From NCBI RefSeq assembly GCF_023101205.1, contig NZ_CP078078.1, positions 496,001-560,000 on the forward strand: a DNA stretch of 64,000 nt, written 5' to 3'. Positions 1-7,354 of the stretch are shown piece by piece. Position 1 is the stretch's first letter. Every line of letters starts with the position of its first letter. The stretch is from Microbacterium aurugineum (GTDB taxonomy: Bacteria; Actinomycetota; Actinomycetes; Actinomycetales; Microbacteriaceae). The position numbers and the translations under genes were made by a program. Below the pieces are notes generated by a model, which was given only the letters and a program-made list of their open reading frames with translations, was not told the origin of the DNA and did no database searches.

Positions 1-459
1 TGGTGGCCCGGTGATCCGTTCGACGGCCTCGTCGCGCGGCTGGCCGAACTGATCGACGCCGTGCCGGCAGGCGTGGAGGTCGGCGTGCACCTCTGCTATG
101 GCGACGCGGGAGAGAAGCACTTCATCGAGCCGATCGATTCCGCGAACCTGGTCCGCTACGCGAACGCGGTCCTGGCGGCGACGGCGCGTCCCCTCACCTG
201 GTTGCACCTGCCGGTGCCGATCGAGCGCGACGACGAAGGCTACTTCGCCCCTCTCGCCGACCTCGCACCCGTCGAAGAGCTGTACCTCGGACTCGTCCAC
301 CGCGAAGACGGCGCGGAAGGGGCCGCGCGCCGTGTCGCCGCCGCCCGCCCGTTCGCGGAGCGGTTCGGGGTCGCCACCGAGTGCGGCATCGGTCGTGCAC
401 CGGCCGGATCGACGGAAGGCATCCTGCGTACGCACGCAGAGGTCGCCGCCGCCTGGTGA
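1..459 (+). CDS. UROD/MetE-like superfamily protein, 3' part only
   Basis: The gene enters from outside the window; the frame is open from base 1 and stops at 457-459. The visible 152 residues read as the end of a TIM-barrel protein resembling the C-terminal half of cobalamin-independent methionine synthase. A strand carrying GVHLCYGD is followed by a segment with WLHLPVPI and then YLGLVHREDG, and the protein ends with an ECGIGR strand and a helix. Cobalamin-independent MetE itself has conserved Cys/His zinc ligands; here only the Cys in HLCYGD and the Cys in ECGIG are visible, so zinc-dependent methyl transfer cannot be asserted. Family placement is by pattern only, and the substrate is unknown. 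The next feature downstream is a tRNA gene on the same strand. Confidence 0.55.
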   Translation, partial: WWPGDPFDGLVARLAELIDAVPAGVEVGVHLCYGDAGEKHFIEPIDSANLVRYANAVLAATARPLTWLHLPVPIERDDEGYFAPLADLAPVEELYLGLVHREDGAEGAARRVAAARPFAERFGVATECGIGRAPAGSTEGILRTHAEVAAAW

Positions 460-513
460 ACGCTCCGAGCGCCCGATTCGCGCGCTCGCCCGCTCTCGCG
501 TAAGCTATTCCGC

Positions 514-604
514 GGTGACGTGTCCGAGCGGCCGAAGGTGCAACTCTCGAAAAGTTGTGTAGGGTAACCCCCTACCGTGGGTTCAAATCCCACCGTCACC
601 GCCA
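514..604 (+). tRNA. tRNA-Ser (CGA anticodon)
   Basis: The acceptor arms GGTGACG (514-520) and CGTCACC (594-600) pair perfectly. The anticodon stem CAACT/AGTTG encloses the loop CTCGAAA, giving anticodon CGA (serine, UCG codons). A long variable arm (about GTAGGGTAACCCCCTAC) and the T-arm GTGGGTTCAAATCCCAC are typical of type II tRNAs. The discriminator base is G601 and CCA is encoded at 602-604. A strong hairpin follows at once. Confidence 0.95.
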
Positions 605-608
605 CCGC

Positions 609-651
609 GAAGGCCCCGAATCCCTTGGAAACACTGGGAAGCGGGGCCTTC
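609..651 (+). terminator. Hairpin terminator behind tRNA-Ser
   Basis: GAAGGCCCCG (609-618) pairs with CGGGGCCTTC (642-651). The loop itself contains TCCC and GGGA. It lies 5 nt after the encoded CCA, so it probably ends the tRNA transcript. No clear U-tract follows, which is common in high-GC actinobacteria. Confidence 0.7.
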
Positions 652-674
652 GTCACACTCGGAGGGCTCGCTGC

Positions 675-858
675 GGTAACGCAGCAGAAACCAGCTCATG
701 ATCCGTTGGGCCCGGGTCGTCGGCCCAGAGACCAGGACGAACCGTGGGTCGCTTGCCTGCTTGGCGGCTTCGATCACGTTCAGGGCGCCGTCTCGATCCA
801 CGCGGATCGGATCTCCCGCGGCAGCGAAGACCACGGCGTCGACGCCGGTCAGGCTCAA
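675..858 (-). pseudogene. Fragment of an NAD(P)H-binding (NmrA/epimerase-like) protein
   Basis: A TTG at 856-858 overlaps the stop of the upstream SDR gene and opens a frame beginning SLTGVDAVVFAAAGD. It continues with VDRDGALNVIEAAK and RFVLVSG, the middle part of atypical short-chain dehydrogenases of the NAD(P)H-binding family. The N-terminal glycine-rich Rossmann segment, about 60 residues in intact relatives, is absent. After about 60 residues the frame runs into non-homologous sequence toward the tRNA terminator. Both ends are therefore lost and I read it as a remnant. Translational coupling to the SDR could still produce a short peptide. Confidence 0.6.
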
Positions 859-1613
859 AGGAGGACTCCACCGGAGACCTCGAGGCGCTCACCTGTGACC
901 CACCGCATGCCGGGCGCGACGAGCGTGACGACGGCGTCGGCGATCTCCGCCGGTTCACCGACCTTGCCGAGCGCGGTCTGCTGGCTCAGTCCGGCACGCA
1001 GTTCGGCGTCGTCGCGCATCGCGCCGCCGTTGAAGTCGGTGGCCGTCGGACCGGGGGCGATCGTGTTGATGCGGATGCCGCGTCGTCCGAGCTCGAGCGC
1101 GAGACTCCGCGACAGGGCTTCAACGGCCGCCTTGGATGCCGCATAGACGGCGGTGGCGGGGCTCACATGCCGACTCAGCGAACTCGACAGGGTGACCACC
1201 CGTCCGCCTTCGGCGAGGTGCGGTGCGAGTGCCTGGATCAAGAGGAACGGCCCGCGGACGTTGACGGCGAACGTGTCGTCGAAGTCGGCGGCGCTCACCT
1301 CGCCCAGAGGGGCGAAGTGCCCGATCCCCGCGTTGTTGACGAGCACCGAGAGGGGAGACGCCGGCCACTTCGCGGCGACCGCGGCGAGAAGCGTCGTCGT
1401 CGCGGAGCCGATGGACCGCGGGTCCCCGATGTCCAACTGGAGCGGCAGCGCCTCGCCGCCGGCTTCTCCGATACGGCTCACGACGGCGTCAGCCGACGCG
1501 GCGGAGCGGGTCGCCACGACGACGCGATATCCGTTCTCGGCGAGGGCCAGCGCGGTCGCTTGCCCCAGTCCTCGGCCTGCACCGGTCACGATGGCGATCT
1601 CTGGACGATCCAT
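855..1613 (-). CDS. SDR family NAD(P)-dependent oxidoreductase
   Basis: A 252-residue classical short-chain dehydrogenase/reductase. The cofactor motif TGAGRGLG sits at residues 10-17, NNAG at 93-96, the catalytic Tyr/Lys in YAASK at 157-161 with the Ser in SSSLS about 13 residues earlier, and PGPTATD follows the active site. This is the usual order and length for a soluble carbonyl or alcohol oxidoreductase; the substrate cannot be read from sequence. An Arg after the first Gly pair (GAGRG) would fit NADP(H) preference, but that is inference. It is divergent from a TetR gene, with a palindrome in the shared promoter, so it is probably repressed by that TetR. Confidence 0.88.
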   Translation of the reverse strand: MDRPEIAIVTGAGRGLGQATALALAENGYRVVVATRSAASADAVVSRIGEAGGEALPLQLDIGDPRSIGSATTTLLAAVAAKWPASPLSVLVNNAGIGHFAPLGEVSAADFDDTFAVNVRGPFLLIQALAPHLAEGGRVVTLSSSLSRHVSPATAVYAASKAAVEALSRSLALELGRRGIRINTIAPGPTATDFNGGAMRDDAELRAGLSQQTALGKVGEPAEIADAVVTLVAPGMRWVTGERLEVSGGVLL

Positions 1614-1627
1614 GCTGACTCCTAGAT

Positions 1628-1645
1628 AAGTAAATAACTACTTAC
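1628..1645. promoter_or_regulatory. Candidate TetR operator in the SDR/TetR divergent promoter
   Basis: TAAGTA-N6-TACTTA is an inverted repeat in the 80-bp gap between the two divergent starts. Its AT-rich composition contrasts with the surroundings. A site placed here could control both genes. Confidence 0.5.
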
Positions 1646-1693
1646 CGATAAACTAGAAGCGCAGTCGGAGATCGTCAAGTCGAAGGGCAGCGC

Positions 1694-2248
1694 ATGAGAG
1701 ACGCGGAAGCCACCCGGTCGCGGATCCTGGCTGCGGCCATCGAGGAGTTCGCCGGGCACGGTTTCGCCGGTGGCCGGGTCGATCGGATCGCACGGGGCGC
1801 CGGGAGTAACGTGCGGATGATCTACGCGTACTTCGGGGGCAAGAGTGGTCTTTTCGATGCTGCACTCGAGACCGCGTTGCGCACGCTCGCGAACGATGTG
1901 CCCCCGGATCCCGACGACCTGGCCGGATGGGCGGGGAGAGTGTTCGACCACCACCAGGAACGTCCTGACATTCTCCGCCTGAGCATGTGGGCACGGCTGG
2001 AGCGACCTTCCGCGCTGTCTGAGCCCAGCGACGTGTATTCCGCCAAGGTGGACGGGGTGCGGGTGGCGAGCCCGGGCGCTCTGTCGCCGGTCGATGTCCT
2101 CGTCTTCATCTACGCGATCGCGCAGGCCTGGCAGCTCTCTCCGACCGGCCTCACGGGGCTCGAGGGCGCGCACGACGACCCCCGCCGCATCGCGGCGCAT
2201 CGGCGCGCGGTCGTCGCAGCCGTCGAAGGCATGCTCCGCGACGTGTGA
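1694..2248 (+). CDS. TetR/AcrR family transcriptional regulator
   Basis: A 184-residue protein with an N-terminal TetR helix-turn-helix at about residues 8-55. It has the TRSRILAAA entry helix, a recognition helix around SNVRMIYAYF and the following GGKSGLF, a variant of the usual K-E-x-L linker. The C-terminal part is a helical ligand-binding domain of the TetR_C type with no recognisable ligand signature. It is transcribed away from the SDR gene, so it is most simply a local repressor of that gene and of itself. It is slightly shorter than the average TetR protein (about 200 residues) but complete. Confidence 0.88.
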   Translation: MRDAEATRSRILAAAIEEFAGHGFAGGRVDRIARGAGSNVRMIYAYFGGKSGLFDAALETALRTLANDVPPDPDDLAGWAGRVFDHHQERPDILRLSMWARLERPSALSEPSDVYSAKVDGVRVASPGALSPVDVLVFIYAIAQAWQLSPTGLTGLEGAHDDPRRIAAHRRAVVAAVEGMLRDV

Positions 2249-2285
2249 TGCCCTCGGGTGCGAGCGAGTCGCATCCGAGGGCATC
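2247..2285. terminator. Bidirectional terminator between convergent genes
   Basis: GATGCCCTCGG (2247-2257) and CCGAGGGCATC (2275-2285) form perfect 11-bp arms around a 17-nt loop. The hairpin lies between the stop of the TetR gene (plus) and the stop of the CPBP gene (minus) and can serve both. Confidence 0.75.
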
Positions 2286-2292
2286 GTGACGA

Positions 2293-3249
2293 TCACGACG
2301 GACGGTCGGCTGAGCTGTTCAGCGCAGGGGTGCGTGCAGGCCCGGTCCTCCGCGTGATCCACCAGACGACAGCAGTGATCAGGATCAGTACTGCGCCGGG
2401 GATGAGGGTGGTGACGGAGCCGGCGATCTCTCCCCGGCTGTTGAGTGCGCCGCCGCGATCGATGTGCAGCGTCGTGCTGAGCACGAGGGCGGCCACGTTG
2501 TAGACGACGTGGAGGACGATCGCGGTCTCGAGCCCGCCGGTACGCCAGGTGACGATCGCCAAGGATCCGAACAGCACCAGGTAGGAGGTGAGGATGTACG
2601 GGTCGAGCGAGCCGTGGAAGAGCGAGAAGAGGACCGTGGGGATGACGATGCCGATCACCGCGCCGAGGCGGGCGTCCCTCGTCCATCCGCCGATGATGCG
2701 GAACATGAAACCGCGGAAGCCGTACTCTTCGCCGGCCGCCGCGAGTGGCGTGAGCAGCATGCCGATCACGAAGTAGGCGACGAGGTCGAACGTCGACCAG
2801 GGCACCTGGTCGACGGGCCCCAGGAGGAAGCCGAAGGCGACGACGAGGAGCAGCACCGGGCCGAAGGCGAGCAGCGCTCGTCCGAGCACGCCGTATCGGA
2901 AGCGTCCGGCTACGGAGTGCATCGACCGGAAGGGGACTCCGTAGAGCAGGCGCTGCAACAGCATGCAGTAGGGGATGAGCAGAGCAAGCGACAGCGCGCC
3001 TGCGGCCTGCTGGAGCGGCGTGAAACCAGAGCGCCCCAGGAGCTCCGTATCGACAAGGCGCGCCCCCACCACGAACAGTTGTGCGAAGACGGCCATCCCG
3101 ACGACCAGCAGGATGATCGCGAGGATGCCGCGGAGGATGCGGCGCTTCTCGCCGGCATATACGCGGTGGTATTCGACGCCAGAGGGAACCCGAGGACTCG
3201 GGACGGGTTCGTCCGTCTGGAGGAGCCAGTTCGGCGCGGTGTTGGTCAT
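2293..3249 (-). CDS. CPBP family intramembrane endopeptidase (ABI/CAAX-protease-like)
   Basis: A 318-residue polytopic membrane protein. After a soluble N-terminus of about 40 residues there are about eight hydrophobic segments. The three CPBP signatures are present: EEYGFR near residue 178, FSLFH about 45 residues later, and HVVYN near 250, which carry the catalytic Glu/His set of glutamic-type intramembrane proteases. I chose the ATG at 3247-3249, preceded by GGAGATC, over longer frames. It overlaps the upstream flavoprotein stop by 4 nt (ATGA) and is thus translationally coupled to it. Members process prenylated or small hydrophobic peptides, or act in bacteriocin immunity; the role here is unknown. 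Confidence 0.85.
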   Translation of the reverse strand: MTNTAPNWLLQTDEPVPSPRVPSGVEYHRVYAGEKRRILRGILAIILLVVGMAVFAQLFVVGARLVDTELLGRSGFTPLQQAAGALSLALLIPYCMLLQRLLYGVPFRSMHSVAGRFRYGVLGRALLAFGPVLLLVVAFGFLLGPVDQVPWSTFDLVAYFVIGMLLTPLAAAGEEYGFRGFMFRIIGGWTRDARLGAVIGIVIPTVLFSLFHGSLDPYILTSYLVLFGSLAIVTWRTGGLETAIVLHVVYNVAALVLSTTLHIDRGGALNSRGEIAGSVTTLIPGAVLILITAVVWWITRRTGPARTPALNSSADRPS

Positions 3250-4637
3250 GGGTGATCTCCTTGGTTCGTCTGCTGGTGAGGATGAGGCAACCCGATGGGG
3301 ATGCCGGTGAACCTGCCTGTCGGGTCCCGGTCTCGTTTCACAGCGTCGAGGTGGGAGATGCTGCTGTCGTAGGTCGCGGCGGCGCGTGCGGTGTCGCCGG
3401 GTGGGAGAAGGTTCGGGTAGGCGGCAGGGAGGGCGAGGGGGCGGAGTGCGTCGAGAATCCGATCCGCCCAGGCGATCTGCTCGTCGTGACCTTCCGTGTC
3501 GGCGGTGGCTGCGATGATCTCGACCATGAGGTGCGGTTCCCGGAGCGCCCATGCGGAATGGTCGGCGCTGATGCGGGTGGCGGCGCCGTGGAAATGGTGG
3601 ATGTTGATCGCGCTCAGCGGAGACGTGCGGCGTCGCTCTCCGTCAGCCAGAACCTCGATGACCTCGGGGGTGAGGCCGGTTAAGGATGCCGTGCGGAGTG
3701 TGTAGTGACGCCCGGAGGGGAACACGCCGTCGAGCGCGTGGAGCGCCTGCTGTGGCGTGGCGGGTCCGATCGTAGATGCCAGAGGCGTTCCCAGACGTTC
3801 GATCGCTCGCACCCACCCCGCCCCCTCGTCAGCTTCGCCGCTCCAGTGCAGCGTCACGAGCAGCGCGGCGTGGCCGTCGGGGCCGCTGCCGATCGCGGGG
3901 CTGACGGCGAGCTGATCGGGGAAGGTGGGGAGGACCCGGTCGAGGGAGGTGAGCACTTCACTCATGTCGGCCGTCGGAAAGACGACGGTTCCGGCGAGCA
4001 TGGCCGGGACTTCCTCCAGGGAGATCTCCAGAGAGGTGACGACGCCGAAGTTCCCGCCCCCTCCGCGAAGTGCCCAGAGGAGGTCCGCGTTCTCCGCATC
4101 GGAGGCTGTCACGATCGACCCGTCGGCAAGAACGACTTCTGCCGAGATGATGGTGTCGGCTGCGAGGCCGAGAATCCCGAGATAGGGACCGTATCCGCCG
4201 CCGAGGGCGAGCCCGGTGAAGCCGACCTCATTGACCGTGCCCACTGCGGCGACGAGGCCGTGTTCCGCGGCGGCATCGATCACGTCCTCCAGCCGGGCCC
4301 CGCCCTGGACCATGGCGGTTCGTGCCGTCTTGTCGATCCGGACGCCGCGCAGCTGCGAGAGGTCGAGGGTGACGCCGCCCTCCGCCCGCGCTCGGCCGAC
4401 CCAGTCATGGCCGCCTCCCCGGACGGCGATCGGCACGTCGCCCGGGACCGATTCGAGCACGTATCGGACATCTGCAGTGCTCTCGACTCGGGCGATGATC
4501 TCCGGGCGATGCGTCGGGTGTGCGCTCCAGAGTGCGACGGCCGTCGCGAACGAATCACCTCCCGGCCGGAGCACGCGCTCTCCCATCGCATCGCGCAGAC
4601 GGCTTGCCAATGCGTCCCAATCGATGTCTCTCGTCAT
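3246..4637 (-). CDS. FAD-binding oxidoreductase, berberine-bridge-enzyme type
   Basis: A 463-residue flavoprotein of the PCMH/VAO fold. Residues about 50-220 form the FAD domain with RGGGHDW (the His normally bound covalently to FAD), GLALGGGYG and WALRGGGGNFG. The C-terminal BBE segment has the YDSSISHL...RDPTGRF signature. The second covalent-attachment Cys of bicovalent relatives is replaced (GTVNEVGFTG has no Cys), so monocovalent FAD is expected. Such enzymes oxidise sugars or natural-product alcohols with O2. It is first in a two-gene operon with the CPBP gene and has GAGGAG five bases before the ATG. Two 17-bp palindromes lie upstream at 4698-4743. Confidence 0.85.
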   Translation of the reverse strand: MTRDIDWDALASRLRDAMGERVLRPGGDSFATAVALWSAHPTHRPEIIARVESTADVRYVLESVPGDVPIAVRGGGHDWVGRARAEGGVTLDLSQLRGVRIDKTARTAMVQGGARLEDVIDAAAEHGLVAAVGTVNEVGFTGLALGGGYGPYLGILGLAADTIISAEVVLADGSIVTASDAENADLLWALRGGGGNFGVVTSLEISLEEVPAMLAGTVVFPTADMSEVLTSLDRVLPTFPDQLAVSPAIGSGPDGHAALLVTLHWSGEADEGAGWVRAIERLGTPLASTIGPATPQQALHALDGVFPSGRHYTLRTASLTGLTPEVIEVLADGERRRTSPLSAINIHHFHGAATRISADHSAWALREPHLMVEIIAATADTEGHDEQIAWADRILDALRPLALPAAYPNLLPPGDTARAAATYDSSISHLDAVKRDRDPTGRFTGIPIGLPHPHQQTNQGDHP

Positions 4638-4697
4638 CGTTTCTCCTCTTCGTTCAGGCGGGTGGGACCGAGTCGAGCGGCACGGCCTCCCCGCGAA

Positions 4698-4714
4698 CTA
4701 ACACACTGTGCTAG
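4698..4714. promoter_or_regulatory. Candidate operator O1 for the TetR at 7351-7965
   Basis: CTAACACACTGTGCTAG is a 17-bp near-palindrome (CTA-N-CACA-C-TGTG-N-TAG). The same pattern occurs at 4727-4743, 7989-8005 and 8022-8038, only in promoter gaps of this locus. Confidence 0.65.
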
Positions 4715-4726
4715 CTCCTGGATACG

Positions 4727-4743
4727 CTAGCACGCTGTAATAG
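4727..4743. promoter_or_regulatory. Candidate operator O2 for the TetR at 7351-7965
   Basis: CTAGCACGCTGTAATAG, 29 bp downstream of O1 centre to centre, lies between the flavoprotein start and the start of the acyltransferase pseudogene. Confidence 0.6.
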
Positions 4744-4755
4744 ACCGGAGCGCCA

Positions 4756-5694
4756 ATGAACATGCCCCTCACGTCGACCCTTCGTCCATTGGGGGGCTTC
4801 GAGCGGATCATCGACCTGTACATCTCCCGCAACCCGGTGCAGTTCTCACTCGCCGTCAAGCTGGCCTCGCCGGTATCAACGGAGCAGCGTGCGCCTCGGC
4901 GGTGGTGCTCACGTTCTCTCATCAGATCAGCGACGGACGCGGGGCCCTCCTCGCCGTTCACGATCTGGTCGCCCTGCTGGCAGGACGAACGCGGCGCGCG
5001 CGCACCGTCTCGGACGCGCAAGAGGATCACGTGCAGCTCTTGCCTTCCGCCGAAACGCCGTCGGACGGCCTGCCAGCCGACGAGGAGGCGCCGAGACCCG
5101 CTGCTGTCCGACCCGTCGATGCCGCATCGCCCATGATCGACGTCGCCGAGCTCGACGAGGTCACGACGGGACTCCTTCGTGCCGCCGCCCGAGCGAATGA
5201 TTCGACGGTTCAGGGGGTCCTGTGTGCTGCTGCGGCACTGGAGATGCTCGAGGGCTCACCGCAGGGGCAGGTCCTCATCAACGTGCCCCTCGATCTGCGT
5301 CCGCTCCTCGGGCTCGACGACGCCGTGGTCAATCGGTTCGTCGCGACCACCGTGATGCTGAGTGCGACGGCGGAAGGCGACCTGTGGTCGCTGGCGCGGC
5401 GTGCCTCCACGCAGCTGCGGTCGGCCCGGGCCCGCGCGGCGGAATCGGTCGCGATGCTCGCGTCGCTCCCGCCCGGCGGCCGCCGACCTGGAGATCAGCA
5501 ATCTCGGTGTCTCCGTCGACGAGGGCTCCGACGTGCCTGCGATCTGGGGGCCGACGATGACGACGCAGGTGAGGGGCGAGCGCATCCTCGGTGTTCTCAC
5601 GCATGGAGATCGTCTTCGGCTCACCCTCACGACGCACGAGCAGGTCGGAACGCTCGTCGCCGGCATCGTTCGCAGGCTGACGTCTGCCATCTAG
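4756..5694 (+). pseudogene. Condensation-domain-like acyltransferase, frameshifted and internally deleted
   Basis: The ATG at 4756 opens an N-terminus reading LGGFERIIDLYISRNPVQF, as in PapA/WS-DGAT/condensation-type acyltransferases. After about 45 residues the frame is lost. Homology resumes in another frame at about 4890 with VVLTFSHQISDGRG, which holds the HxxxDG catalytic motif. It runs through INVPLDLRPLLG and NRFVATTV and breaks again at about 5480. The last part, EISNLGVSVDEG to LTSAI, is in the first frame again and stops at 5692-5694. The roughly 80 residues normally between the N-terminus and HxxxDG are missing. The gene is therefore non-functional as one product. The HxxxDG-containing middle piece could only be made from an internal start. 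Confidence 0.7.
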
Positions 5695-5708
5695 TGCGAG
5701 CGCGCCTC

Positions 5709-6162
5709 CTACAGCGTGGGGATGATGCCGCCGTCGACGCGGTACTCGGCGCCGGTCAGCCAACCCGCCCGATCCGAGGCGAGGAAGGCGATGAGCTCGG
5801 CGGCGTCCTCCGGCCTGCCCGGCGTGCCGAGCGGAATCGAGAGGTGCTCGAACGATCCGCTGTTCCATCTCGCTCGCCGAAATGCCGTGGTTCGCGGCAG
5901 CGTCGCCGATCGATGCGGCCGCGCCCTCGGTCTTGATGAAGCCGGGGACGACCACGAGGACGCGCACCCCGCTCCTCCCGGTCTCCACCGCGAGGGTCCG
6001 ACTGTACGTGTTGAGCGCGGCTTTCGAGGCGGCGTAGGACGCCTGCCCCGGCTGCGGGTAGTGGCTCGATATCGACGAGACGTGCACGACGACACCGCTC
6101 CCGCGCTCGATCATGGTCGGCACGATCTCTCTGTCCAACCGGACGACACCGAGAAGAGTCCA
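5709..6162 (-). pseudogene. SDR oxidoreductase, 5'-truncated and frameshifted
   Basis: The readable part starts around 6160 with LLGVVRLDREIVP and includes [10 protein letters not shown], the catalytic YAASK and PGFIKTE. At about 5850 an extra base shifts the frame; the C-terminus [11 protein letters not shown]...[14 protein letters not shown] continues in the neighbouring frame to the stop at 5709-5711. The whole N-terminal Rossmann half (TGxxxGxG, NNAG), about 110 residues, is missing. Upstream of the break lies the broken ArsR gene in the opposite orientation, so both probably lost their 5' ends in one deletion. Confidence 0.75.
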
Positions 6163-6169
6163 TCAGGGG

Positions 6170-6361
6170 AGCGAGTTCGATGTGGGGGTGTCTCAATCCA
6201 CGTTGAGCCATCATGTAAAGATCCTTCGCGAGGCGGGCATCGTCCAGAACGATCCGGAGGGCACGAGATGCCTGCTCTCGTTGCGGACCGTGGACCTCGA
6301 GAAGCGGTTCCCGGGTCTCGTCGACTCCTTGGGCATGCTCGTGCAGGGGGCGAAGGCCTAG
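6170..6361 (+). pseudogene. ArsR-family regulator, 5'-truncated
   Basis: The readable part begins with GVSQSTLSHHVKILREAG, the recognition helix of an ArsR/SmtB winged helix. It continues with the wing (DPEGTRCLLSL) and a short C-terminal helix ending QGAKA, with the stop at 6359-6361. Intact relatives are about 100-110 residues, so roughly the first 40, including helices 1-2, are gone. The in-frame GTG at 6113 reads through SDR-derived antisense sequence and is not a genuine start. The remnant faces away from the truncated SDR gene. Confidence 0.7.
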
Positions 6362-6391
6362 ACACCACGATCTCCGCGGACGGACGTGCCG

Positions 6392-7114
6392 TCACCCGGC
6401 GATGATGTGGACGTAGACGACGGAGATGATCGATGAGGATGCGTTGTTGACGGCGTGCACGACGACTCCGGGCCAGACCGACTTCGTCTTGCGCATCAGC
6501 CAGGCGGCCGCGAGGCCGACGATGACGGCGACCGGCGTCGAGAGGTTGAGTCCGTGGCTGAGGGCGAAGACGATGCTGCTGAGGATCGCCGCGAGCCAGA
6601 CGCCATAGCGTGTGAGCAGGGTGAAGAGCACGCCGCGAAACAGTAGCTCCTCGCCGATCGGGGTGAGGACCGCTCCGAGGAGGATGGCGCCGAGGAACCC
6701 GCCGATGCCGCTGGTCGCGGCGGACTGGTAACCGCTCTGGAGATCGGCGGCGTCTGTGGTCATGCTCACCAGCGTCGTCACGGCCAGGTTGAGAGCGACG
6801 ACTCCGATGCCGATCATGAATGCAATCGCGAGCCATCTCGGTGCCACACACGTGATGCCGAAGAGCGCCGCCGGACGCCTGCGAAGGGCGATCATGACAA
6901 GTACTCCGCCTAATGGCGCGAATCCCGAGATCGCGAACAGCGCCAGACCCTTGGCGACCGCGTCATCGTCCGGCATCTGGAGGTAGAGCAGGATCCCGAC
7001 GGCGTAGAGCGCGATGGCGACGCCGGCGGCGAGCCAGAGGTCGGGCCAGGTGACCCGACCGTTCCTGGCGCTTTGATGCAGGCCGGCGGCAGTGGTCCGA
7101 TCGCTGTGCGACAT
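6392..7114 (-). CDS. CPBP family intramembrane endopeptidase
   Basis: A 240-residue membrane protein with a 25-residue cytoplasmic start and about six to seven hydrophobic helices. CPBP signatures are EELLFR (about residue 155), FALSH (about 188) and HAVNN (about 222). The start ATG at 7112-7114 is preceded by AGGAGAAG. The gene sits directly behind the beta-lactamase remnant (9 nt) and is codirectional with the TetR at 7351-7965, so it is probably transcribed from the promoter with the 7989-8038 operators. It is one of five CPBP genes in the window. Function beyond the family is unknown. Confidence 0.85.
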   Translation of the reverse strand: MSHSDRTTAAGLHQSARNGRVTWPDLWLAAGVAIALYAVGILLYLQMPDDDAVAKGLALFAISGFAPLGGVLVMIALRRRPAALFGITCVAPRWLAIAFMIGIGVVALNLAVTTLVSMTTDAADLQSGYQSAATSGIGGFLGAILLGAVLTPIGEELLFRGVLFTLLTRYGVWLAAILSSIVFALSHGLNLSTPVAVIVGLAAAWLMRKTKSVWPGVVVHAVNNASSSIISVVYVHIIAG

Positions 7115-7122
7115 TCTTCTCC

Positions 7123-7260
7123 TCAGTTACTGCGGTCGAGTGCGTGCAGGGCGATGGACGCGGCTCTCGCCACGAGTGTGTTGTCGAAGTTCGCATGCGG
7201 GTCGTTGCGCGACGTCAGCACTGTGACGATGACGGGGTCTTCTCCTGGCGGTGTGCACGT
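7123..7260 (-). pseudogene. C-terminal remnant of a class A beta-lactamase-like serine hydrolase
   Basis: Read on the minus strand from about 7260, the frame gives PPGEDPVIVTVLTSRNDPHA and then DNTLVARAASIALHAL before the stop at 7123-7125. This matches the last beta-strand and helix of class A beta-lactamases (typically ...PLVLAVLTTRDDPDAE...). The catalytic SxxK, SDN and KTG motifs would lie upstream and are absent. The upstream sequence instead belongs to a GDSL-like N-terminus in another frame, so two different genes are joined near 7262-7272. Confidence 0.5.
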
Positions 7261-7265
7261 GTGAG

Positions 7266-7354
7266 GGGAGCCTGTGCGGCCTCATCCCGCGTTCCACCTT
7301 CTCGAGTCGCGCCACGCCGTCGACGAGTTCGGGTGTGATGGGGGTGGTGATCAT
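7266..7354 (-). pseudogene. N-terminal remnant of an SGNH/GDSL hydrolase
   Basis: An ATG at 7352-7354 overlaps the TetR stop and begins PITPELVDGVARLEKVERG, then MRPHRLP. This resembles the N-terminus of actinobacterial SGNH/GDSL esterases (ELxRGAxELERTxxGLxPHRLPAWAR). The catalytic GDSL block that should follow is missing; after about 29 residues the sequence changes to the beta-lactamase fragment. Identification rests on a short segment, so it is tentative. Confidence 0.4.

Noticed and set aside
514..604. tRNA-Ser as an integration site with att repeat
   Set aside because: I found no repeat of the tRNA 3' end downstream and no integrase gene in the window.
2293..3552. Longer start for the first CPBP gene
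   Set aside because: The extra N-terminus is antisense-like and lies within the flavoprotein coding region; the ATG at 3249 has a ribosome-binding site and an ATGA overlap.
6113..6361. Intact small ArsR gene starting at 6113
   Set aside because: The first about 20 codons are antisense SDR sequence; the HTH lacks helices 1-2.
7127..7354. 75-codon frame after the TetR as a functional small protein
   Set aside because: It crosses a junction between two families and ends in an Arg/His-rich out-of-frame tail.
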